This document shows positions 56,071 through 64,000 of a stretch of 64,000 nt of DNA, piece by piece. Within the stretch, counting starts at the first letter, position 1; the number at the start of each line of letters is the position of its first letter. The DNA comes from Bradyrhizobium tropiciagri (GTDB taxonomy: Bacteria > Pseudomonadota > Alphaproteobacteria > Rhizobiales > Xanthobacteraceae). The stretch spans positions 1 to 64,000 of the forward strand of contig NZ_LFLZ01000009.1 in assembly GCF_001189845.1 (NCBI RefSeq), given 5' to 3'. Under the pieces are notes generated by a model. The model was not told where the DNA came from. It was given only the letters and a program-made list of their open reading frames with translations, and did no database searches. The position numbers and the translations under genes were made by a program.

Positions 56071-56343
56071 ATGAAGACCCTGAGAACTCTAAGCGTGGCC
56101 GCCGCACTAGCAACGCTGCTGCCACTCGCAGCACCAAGCATGAGCTTTGCAGCGGATCGTGGCGCAGGCCTCTGCACCCCGCCTGGTGGCGATGCTGTAG
56201 GCGACGCCGGCCCCGCGATGAACGGCGGCCAGTTGATGGCCGGCGTCGGCCAATGCCAACGCATCGGCACCTGGCACCCGGACTATAGCGGCCCCCAATA
56301 CGCGGTGGGGCGTGGTCGGTATTCCGAGCGATCTCGCTACTGA
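56071..56343 (+). CDS. Small exported protein, 90 aa
   Basis: Signal peptide (MKTLRTLSVAAALATLLPLA ... SFA), then a short Gly-rich mature part with two cysteines (GLCTPPGGDAVGDAG; GVGQCQRIGTWHPDYSG). GAGGATGAATAGCAG precedes the ATG. Function unknown. Confidence 0.65.
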   Translation: MKTLRTLSVAAALATLLPLAAPSMSFAADRGAGLCTPPGGDAVGDAGPAMNGGQLMAGVGQCQRIGTWHPDYSGPQYAVGRGRYSERSRY

Positions 56344-56894
56344 ACCGCCTGGTTTGGCTTCGAGCCTAGCCATTGCATGGCGAAGGCATCGCGGCGGCCA
56401 TCGTTGGATGATGTGCGTGCAGACCAGATCCGAGCATGTGCGTGATGCCGTTAGCCAACTGCGGTTCTTGAATATATGTGTCGGCCGCGGTGACGGAGCC
56501 GTGGCGGACTCATCGCCGTGCCTATCCATGAAACCGCCCGCGACCAAATGGCGCCGCAGGCGGAACGGCAGGCGCCTAACGATGTGCGCCCGGACCTCGC
56601 CTGCTGCCGGTTCGATCGGCCTGGATTGGATGGCGGTGAGGTGCCCGCGGCGCTCGACCTTCCCCAGGGAAGAAGCGGCACTTGCTTCGGCTTTGGTTCA
56701 AAATAGCACGAGCACGAGTACGAGGCGCAGCAAAGGACGTGCGGCGGTGTTCGGTTAGTCGAGCCGAACCCACGGACCTCGATCCGCCGCTTGAGCTCTA
56801 ACATCCAATTTAATTGCGATCGAGGTTCGACAATCTACATCAGGTGCAGAGAAGCCGAAGCTCTTTGGCTTCCCGCAACCAACGGAGAATCCCA
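56344..56894. other. Intergenic, no gene seen
   Basis: Frames here are arginine-rich shadows. CGGAGAATCCC at the right end is the ribosome-binding site of the next gene. Confidence 0.35.
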
Positions 56895-57140
56895 ATGACA
56901 CACCTGAAACTCTTGTCGACTGCGCTCGTCGCAGTCGCCATGCTCGCCGCTCCCGCTACGGCTCGCGAAAGCCACGTCGCTTGGCGGCATTCAGCGGAGG
57001 ACTTCAATGCCAGCGCTTCCCCGGCCCTGATCAACATCGGAGGGCGCCTCTGCTACCCCGCACCTCGCGTCGGCGCATTTGCGACGGCGCCCTGGACCGG
57101 AAACAATATCCCCTGCGAGCCAGGACCGGGCAATTATTGA
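56895..57140 (+). CDS. Small exported protein, 81 aa
   Basis: Signal peptide (MTHLKLLSTALVAVAMLAAP ATA) followed by a short mature part with two cysteines (NIGGRLCYPAPRVG ... NNIPCEPGPGNY). ATG at 56895 is preceded by CGGAGAATCCCA. The mature part is similar in style to the exported protein at 56071, both with Cys-x-P and a Gly-rich context. Unknown function. Confidence 0.65.
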   Translation: MTHLKLLSTALVAVAMLAAPATARESHVAWRHSAEDFNASASPALINIGGRLCYPAPRVGAFATAPWTGNNIPCEPGPGNY

Positions 57141-57620
57141 TCCGACGGGATGCACGCCAGCGGCCACCATATGAGTGCCCTGGGGTCCATTCGATTCCAA
57201 TAAATCGGCGACCGCGAGGCGCTTGCTTTTAGAGCCCGGGACGTCGGGCTGGAGGCAATACTGCAGTTCGACTGCTCTTTGCCCAACGCGGTCGCCCTGC
57301 TGCTGACCAGATATCGCTTGCGGCGAGCGACCGTCGAACTATTGCAATGAGTAGCTTTACACTCCTGCGACGCTCGCTGGGTGCGCGCTTATGCAATGGC
57401 CCGCGAGTTCTATCCGTTGGCGTCGTTGCCGCATTGAACGCATACATCCGCTCCACCTGAGCGCGATGAACCAAACAGCTTGGTCTGGCTACCTTACGCG
57501 ATCAGCGATTGAACAGGTTGGACGTATTCAGGAGAAACCGATGAAAGAAATCATTCGTGCGGAGTGGGCACTGCATCGGGTTCGCTTCTGGAGCGGTAGC
57601 TCGCACGACGGGAGGGTCAT
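57141..57620. other. Intergenic, no convincing gene
   Basis: A short frame at 57541-57624 (MKEIIRAEWALHRVRFWSGS) with AGGAGAAACCG upstream could be a leader peptide ahead of the kinase gene; its end overlaps the kinase start. Nothing else seen. Confidence 0.35.
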
Positions 57621-58277
57621 ATGATCGAATCTGCACTCGATCTACCGCTCTCAGACGACTCCACACTGCTGCGCGAGATTAATCACAGGATCAACAACGA
57701 ATTTGCCTGCATCATCGGCATCGTAACTCAGGCTGCCGGCCGTGCCGAGAACGAGGAAGTCAAGGCTGCCCTGAAACGAGTCGCTGCAGTGATTCATACG
57801 CTTGTTGATATAAACCATGCCCTGCAGATGCCGGAGTACGACACTTATGTCAGCGCTGCGGAATATCTTAAGAAGCTGTGCGTATCGATCAGCCGGTCCA
57901 GGCTAGATCACATGAAGGTAAAGATGGTGCTTGTTGCCTCCCCCTTGCAGCTGCGATCGGATCACTGCTGGCGACTGGGCATGATCGTCTACGAACTCAT
58001 TACAAATGCCACGCGGCACGCCTTCACCAACGGAAGTGGCGAGATTCGGGTCGAGCTATTTCGTATAGGTTCGATTGTTGAATGCCGGGTGCTCGACAAT
58101 GGTTCGGCCCCTGCCAAAGTGCAGCCCGGGCGTGGACTCAAAATCGTCAGCGCACTGGCCAAAACCCTCGCCGGAGGCGTCGAGCATCAGTTTGGAGCCG
58201 GGGGAACGAGATCAATCCTGACCTTTCCGTGGTGCTGCGAGCCGCACAGGGGCGCTCACAAACGAGCCTTACAATAG
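57621..58277 (+). CDS. Soluble sensor histidine kinase, HisKA_2/HWE type
   Basis: The dimerisation and phospho-acceptor motif is LLREINHRINNEFACIIGIV (His near residue 22), followed by the ATPase N-box (GMIVYELITNATRHAF) and G-boxes (CRVLDNGSAPAKVQPGRGLKIV). There is no sensor or membrane domain; at 218 residues it is a bare catalytic core that needs a partner for input. ATG at 57621 follows GGGAGGGTC. It is convergent with the large hybrid kinase. Confidence 0.85.
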   Translation: MIESALDLPLSDDSTLLREINHRINNEFACIIGIVTQAAGRAENEEVKAALKRVAAVIHTLVDINHALQMPEYDTYVSAAEYLKKLCVSISRSRLDHMKVKMVLVASPLQLRSDHCWRLGMIVYELITNATRHAFTNGSGEIRVELFRIGSIVECRVLDNGSAPAKVQPGRGLKIVSALAKTLAGGVEHQFGAGGTRSILTFPWCCEPHRGAHKRALQ

Positions 58278-58336
58278 GTCGCAGCCGCAGTACTCGCGGC
58301 GGGTGGCAAGTTCGCCCTCCTCCCCAGATCTGCCAA

Positions 58337-61300
58337 CTACGCTCCTTCGGCGGCCGGCAGTTTGAACTGAAAGACGGCGCCGCGGGGGACGTTCGCGCTC
58401 GCCCACAACCGCCCGCCGTGGGCCTCGACGATCGAACGGCAGATCGACAGCCCCAGCCCCAAGCCGCTCGATTTGGTCGTGTAGAAAGATTCAAAGACGC
58501 GCTCAAGAGCTGCTGGCGCCAACCCCGGCCCGGAATCTCGCACTGTCACGAGCACGTCGCGCGATTCGATTGCATCGCCGCGGATCAGCAATTCTCGCGG
58601 CCCCTCATCGAGACCACTCACGGCCTCGACGGCGTTGATGATCAAATTGAGAATGACTTGTTGCAGTTGCACTCGGTCTCCGCGAATGAGGGGTAGGCTC
58701 TCCGCCAGCTCCGTCTGCACCGCGATTCTATTCTTCACCGCTTCTCCACGTGCGAGCACTGTCATTTCGCGAATCACCTCGTTAATGTCCAGAAGATCCT
58801 GCCGAGGCGGCGCTTTTTTGATGAGATCACGAATGCGACCGATGACCTCACCAGCTCGAATACTGTCCTTCGCAATGTCGTCGAGGATCTCGCGTACTAC
58901 GTCCAGATCCGCTGTTGGAGAGCCCAGAAAGCGCAATGCGGCTCGGGCGTTAACCACCGTGGCGGTGATAGGTTGCTTCACTTCGTGCGATATCGATGCC
59001 GTGAGCTGTCCCATGGTTGCGAGGCGGTTGGCATGCGCTAGTTCCGTCTGCATCTCGCGCAGGCGACGCTCGCTCTCGCGCGCTTCAGCCTCCGCCTCGT
59101 TGCGCGTGGTCAGATCGAGGACGAAGGCGACGACTTCGTAGCGTTCCTCGTCGAAGGCCGCTACGCCGACCAACACAGGGACGCGCCTGCCATCCTTGCG
59201 AAGATATTCTTTCTCGAAGGGTTGGATAGTCCCAGTGTCCTGAAGTTCAGCAAGCGCCTCTGCGGTGCGACTGAGCGATTCTTGCGCTGTCAGATCCGTC
59301 CAGCGTACACGACCCGCGGCGAATTCCTGACGGTCGTAGCCCACGACTCTCAGAAACGCATCATTGGCCTCGAGGATATCCCCATCCCGCGTCGAGATGC
59401 AAATCCCGATGATGTTGGAGTCCACCAAGCGCCGGATTTTCGCTTCGCGTTGTTCGAGGTCCCGATACAAGCGGGTATTTTCCAGGGCGATCGCCGCCTG
59501 CGACGCGAGCAGCTTTAGGACCGCTATCCGGGCCGGTGCAAAGGCCCGCGGCGTAAGGTTGTTCTCAAGGTAGAGAACGCCGATGAGCTTGGCCTGGTTG
59601 ACCAGGGGCAAGCAGAGAAGGGAACGCGTCTTACTCTCTCGGATGTAAGGGTCCGCAGCAAACGAGGGCTGGGTCGCAGCATCGTCGAGCATGACGCTTT
59701 CGTTGGTCCGCAGAACGTAGTGAAGGACCGTCTCCGGCAGAGTGGAGGCGGTCACGGGCGCGCCGCGAAGTTCCACGAGAACCGTGCCATCGGACGCGGT
59801 GGCTTCAGCGGCGATCCGACGCTCGGCCGCATGAGACAGGATCAACAGGCCACGCTCGGCACCGGCCTGGGCAATCGCCGTACGTATCACCGTGTCGAGC
59901 AGTTTCTCCAGCACTATCTCGCCCGAGATTGCCTGCGAGACTTTGAGCACCGTCGCAAGGTCGAGGTGATCCACCGGCGCCGCGATCGTGGTGGTGGGAC
60001 ACGGCGCTCTCACTTCTTCCGTGAGTTGCGGATACGTCTCCTCGAGTTGCCGCACTTTCCCATCGGCCCCCCAACGAAGGTAGGCATTTCGCGCGTTCCG
60101 GAGATACACGCGCGCAAACTCTTCAAAGCCGCGCGCGGAGTAGAAGCGCGCAGCCGTTTCGTAGGCTATTGCCTCGCTGTGGACGAACTCATGGTCACGC
60201 GCCAAACGGATCGCTTCCTGGTACAAGTGCTCGGCGTCGAGCACACGGCCCTCGAGGCGAGCGATCTCCGCGCCCACCAACGCGACGCGATTCACGAAAT
60301 TCTCCGGACAGTTCTCCGCCCACACTCGCAGTTGCCTATGATGCGCGGCAATAGCATCTATGTGCTGTTGCCGCTCGTCCGCGGATGCACAGTCGCAATA
60401 AGCAGCTTGGGCAAGCGCGCCGTAAAAGCGATATTCGGCTTCCTCAAAGTCCGCTGCAAGCGACGAAGAAATCCAGAGCAGCTGTTGCGCCCTGCCCGAG
60501 GCATCGACAGCCGAAGCATAGTCCCCGGCAAAGAAGCGGGCCTGAAGCTTTCGGATCCAATAAAACCATTCGGCAACCGCAAGAGCGGGCGCGCTGGACA
60601 AACGGCGTTCGACGCGAAGCTCATTGAACTGCCCGTCGTCAAAGCAGCCGAATTTTGGCGTCAAGCCGCGGAGCATCCGGATCAGCATGAGTTGGGTTGC
60701 GACTATGTCGATGATAAGACCAAATCGTGCCCTCTCGGCGAACGCAAGGCCGTGTTCAGTGTCGCCTTGCACCTCCCTCAGCGGCTCACCAGCGAAGAGA
60801 CGGTCCGCGTTGAGCTGGGTGCACGTGTAAGCCCCATACATCAAGTCTCCGATCCGGTTCGCCGCGTCGAAAGCGCGGCGCAGCAGATCACGGCAAGCTC
60901 GCACGTGCTTCATCCAGCGCACGACAAACATCGCGAAGCAAAGAAACGTGCTTGCTTCAAAGCGCTTTATCCCGCGTCGTTCGATGAGTTCATAGCCAAG
61001 TTGACCGAATCGAAATCCAGCCCGGTAATCGCCAAAACAAGCTCCAGCGATCCTGCCGAGCATGACATAGGCGACACAGGAGGCATCGCAGTTGCCCTGC
61101 TCAAGGCTGAGACTGGCGGCCTTGCACATCGCTAGGGAAGCCAACGTCGCATCAGTAAAACGGGCCGGCGGCAGAGCCCTGGTCAACACCTCGACGGTCG
61201 CGAGAGATGCCGGATCCACCATCGGGGGCAAATCGATGATATCTTCGATTGTCCGGCTCCCTAGCAACGACCAGATACGCTCGTATTCGCGCCGCACCTC

Positions 61301-63882
61301 CTCCTCTTTTGGGTGAGGGGACCACTCGATACCGACACGCTGGAGGTAGTCCAGACAGACAGAGACCGCGCGGCCGCTTTGATCGAGGGCCGTGCAAACA
61401 TCCATGCGCAGGCATGCGACAACGGCCTGTTCGGCCGTTGTCGTGGCGCGATCAGACAGCGCCGCCAGTCGCCCCTCCGCGACCGGCAGCTGGCCGGTCA
61501 AAAATTCGCATTCGGCCCGGTTCAGCTCCAGGGAAAATATGAGCTCGTGCCTGCGCTCCCAACTATCCTTTGCCAACAGGGCCAAACCGGCATTCAAACA
61601 GGTGAGTGCCGAGGCGTACGCGGTAGACCCCTTGGCGCGCTTGCCAGCGATGAGGTTGAGATCAGCCAGCTGCTCCCGTTCCTCCTGTTGGGTGATCAGC
61701 GCGGCGCCGCGGTTGAGCTGATTGACGATGTCGAAGATCGTCTCCTCCTGTTTCTCGGGGGGCGTCTGCGCCACCAGCAGCCTCCCGATCTTGAGGTGAG
61801 TCCGGGCGCGCGACGCTTCCGGAATCAGCGAGTAGGCGGCCTCGTGCACGCGGTCGTGAACAAATTTATAAGAGCCTTCCAAGCGCTCGACCATATCCTG
61901 GCGGGCCGCTGGCCACAGCACCGCGTGCACCTGCTCCTCCGAGCTCCCCAGAACGATCGAAAGATTCTCGATCTCGGAAACGGTGCCAAGGCAGGCGAAA
62001 CGCCGCAACGCCTGCTGCGTGTCGAAGGGCAAGCGTGTCAACTTTCCGACCATGAGGTCCACGACATTGTCGGCATAGCCCTTGGCGTGAATCCGATCGA
62101 CATCCCACGACCAACATGCCGCGCCTTGATCGAAGTGCAGTAATCCCTCATCGGCGAGCGAGTAAAGAAACTGAATGGCGAAGAACGGGTTGCCAGCGGT
62201 TTTCTCATGCACCAGCCGCGTCAGCGGTGCAGCGTGTTCGGGCTCGCAATGAAGCGCGTCGGTCACCAACGGTCCGAGGTCGTCAGGGGCAAGCGGTGCC
62301 AGGCGGATCTCGTGCACCTCCGCTCCGGTTTGGCGGATTGCATCAAGCTTGCTCGTCAGCGGATGAGCCGCATCGACCTCGTTGTCACGGTATGCACCGA
62401 TCAACATCAGGTGTCGCACATCCGACTGGGTTAGCAGATCCTCTACCAAGTCGAGCGTCGCCGCGTCGAGCCATTGCAAATCATCGAGGAAGAGCGCCAG
62501 CGGATGCTCCGGTCGGGCAAAGACACCGATGAAGCGGCGGAACACCAACTGGAAACGATTCTTCGCCTGCCGTGGCTCAAGTTCTGGCACCGGCGGCGGG
62601 TCGCCAATGACAAGTTTCAGTTCGGGGACGAGGTCGGTCATGAGCCGCGCGTTGGGCTCCAGCGCCTCCAGAAGCACGCCGCGCCATTTCATCAGCTCGG
62701 TGTCGCTCTTGCTGAGGAGGGACCGCACTAGACCTTGAGACGCTTGCACAACAGACGAATAGGGAATATCGCGCTTGTATTGGTCGAACTTGCCAGATGC
62801 GAAGAGCCCGCGTGGCGGTACCAGACTCTTCTGCAGCTCATTGACGACCGAGGACTTGCCGACACCTGAATATCCAGAGATCAGCACCAACTGCGGCGTG
62901 CCGCTCTTGATAGCGCTGTTGAAGGAGGCTAGCAGGGTCTCGACCTCGCTCGCTCTCCCATACAACTTCTCAGGAATCAGCAGCCGGTCTGGCTCATCGT
63001 TTTGGCCTGGCAGAAAGTCATCGATACGGCGTTCGGTCTCCCAGGCCGAACAGCAGCGCAGTAGGTCGCGCTCGACGCCAGCCGCGGTCTGGTAGCGCTC
63101 CTCGGGGGCTTGGCGAGCAGCTTCATGACAATGGACGAGACCGCGGTCGGGATGGTCTCCAGCCGTCTGCTGGCCGCGAGCGGCTGCCGTGCGATGTGGC
63201 AGTGGACCCACTCCATCGGATCGGATGCCGTGAACGGCAGCGAACCAGTAAGCATCTGATACAGGGTAACGCCGAGCGAATAGAGGTCACTGCGCGAATC
63301 GATAGAGCGGTTCATCCGTCCAGTCTGCTCAGGCGCCATATACGCCAGCGTGCCAGCAAGCGTTTCAGGCGGATCGAGCGTCTGTCGTTCACGAGGACGC
63401 CGTGAGGCGATGCCGAATCCCGTAAGCCGCACTTCTCCACTCGCACGGTTGACGATGATGTTGCTCGGCTTGATATCTTTGTGAATCAAGCCGCGCTGGT
63501 GCGCCTTAGCCAGAGCCGCAGCGGTTCCGATTGCGAAGTGTAGAAAACTTCCGATCTCCATGGGCATGCCGAGAAACCGCTCGAGTGGCTCTCCGCCAGC
63601 GTCATCGAGAACTAACATTGTACGGCTGCCTCGCAGAAGTTCCACCGGCGGCACGGCCCAAGCTCCGTCGAGCTCATCCTTCAATGCGTATTCATGGGCG
63701 AGGCGATCGAGCTCGGCGGGTGACGGGTGCTCCCCGGCAAGCAATACTGCAAGCGCAGCGCTGTCCTTGCCGTTGTCGCCCAATCGCCATCCTCGACAGA
63801 ACAGGCGCTCGCCGTCCTGCCACAGGATCGTTGGAGCGTTGCCGTCAGCACCCAATCGAAAGTATCGAGGCAACTGGTTCAA
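58337..63882 (-). CDS. Ser/Thr kinase - AAA ATPase - GAF - PAS - histidine kinase hybrid (one frameshift)
   Basis: Domains in order: protein kinase-like (residues 1-270, HKDIKPSN, MAPEQTGRMNRSIDSRSDLY), AAA-type ATPase with Walker A (ISGYSGVGKSSVVNEL) and a long TPR-like helical region, GAF (AERGLLILSHAAER), PAS (RRLVDSNIIGICISTRDGDI), HisKA (MGQLTASISHEVKQPI) and HATPase (SGLGLGLSICRSIVEAHGG). The frame breaks near 63108; adding one G (AAGCC to AAGGCC) joins KLLAKAPEERYQTAAGVERD. The result is about 1848 residues. Such trifunctional kinases occur in rhizobia. The DFG motif reads TGFG, so the kinase domain may be inactive. Confidence 0.88.
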
Positions 63883-63918
63883 TGCGCGGGTTTCCGACGG
63901 TGACCGATGGTGCGAACC

Positions 63919-64000
63919 TCAATCGTCGTTCGGGCGGTCTTGGCGTCTCGCAAGAGCGCGCTCCACACATTCGAGAAGCCGCGGTTCGTCGAATGGCTTG
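63919..64000 (-). CDS. Response regulator, C-terminal end only
   Basis: The minus strand reads KPFDEPRLLECVERALARRQ DRPNDD then stop. KPF is the conserved receiver-domain Lys motif and the following helix is typical of single-domain or FixJ-like regulators. The rest is off the window. It ends 37 bp before the hybrid kinase start, so it is probably co-transcribed as its partner. Confidence 0.7.
   Translation of the reverse strand, partial: KPFDEPRLLECVERALARRQDRPNDD

Noticed and set aside
59720..61135. 471-residue plus-strand frame
   Set aside because: Antisense to the hybrid kinase, whose ATPase, GAF and kinase motifs on the minus strand are unmistakable.

Overview
The window looks like the chromosome of a Bradyrhizobium-type alphaproteobacterium (Nitrobacteraceae). 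GC is high. Core genes with this lineage's character are present: CheA and ChpT-like signalling proteins, CysQ, a DUF1134/EipA-type envelope protein, BA14K and DUF3551 small secreted proteins, and a very long Ser/Thr-kinase/ATPase/histidine-kinase hybrid. A palindromic repeat at 3303-3376 belongs to a type I associate with Bradyrhizobium and its relatives.

Layout. (1) 1-6248 is core: cheA (-), chpT-like (-), cysQ (+), YHS protein (-), DUF1134 protein (+), coiled-coil membrane protein (+) and tRNA-Val(CAC). (2) About 6249-34900 is a mosaic accessory region that starts at the tRNA-Val 3' end and stops at a 3' fragment of a tRNA-Met. It is full of gene fragments and of defence-like or toxin-like genes: a 5'-truncated class III nucleotide cyclase, BrnT/BrnA, two secreted S1/P1 nucleases, a PD-(D/E)XK-like protein, a membrane M48-type metalloprotease with a small partner, an E2-E1 fusion plus JAB operon, Uma2, broken helicase pieces, and a CHAT protease - membrane protein - serine hydrolase operon. 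(3) 35000-43600 is a stress and energy cluster: UspA, a second UspA remnant, DUF1269, a P-type cation ATPase, a Na/Pi cotransporter-like protein and PPK2. (4) 43600-51600 is a scrapyard of mobile elements: an ISL3 transposase cut by IS66, an IS481 remnant, a DUF2235/restriction-endonuclease chimera, an excisionase-integrase pair, a tRNA-Gln 3' fragment and a broken resolvase. (5) 52000-57200 carries scattered small secreted or membrane proteins. (6) 57600-64000 is signalling: a HisKA_2-type kinase, the large hybrid kinase and the tail of a response regulator.

The two most interesting systems are these. At 15186-18253 an operon encodes an 81-aa protein, a 60-aa His/Pro-rich peptide ending in Gly, an E2-E1 fusion and a JAB deconjugase, with no CD-NTase. 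The tiny peptide's stop codon overlaps the E2-E1 start, so it is a candidate conjugated modifier. At 27175-30982 a CHAT protease, a two-helix coiled-coil membrane protein and a GHSKG serine hydrolase form an apparent three-gene effector cassette. 

Many genes, including conserved core genes, contain single-base frameshifts, often a lost G or C at a short run. Either the sequence has residual consensus errors or decay is widespread. Broken calls below, especially in the core, should be read with that in mind.
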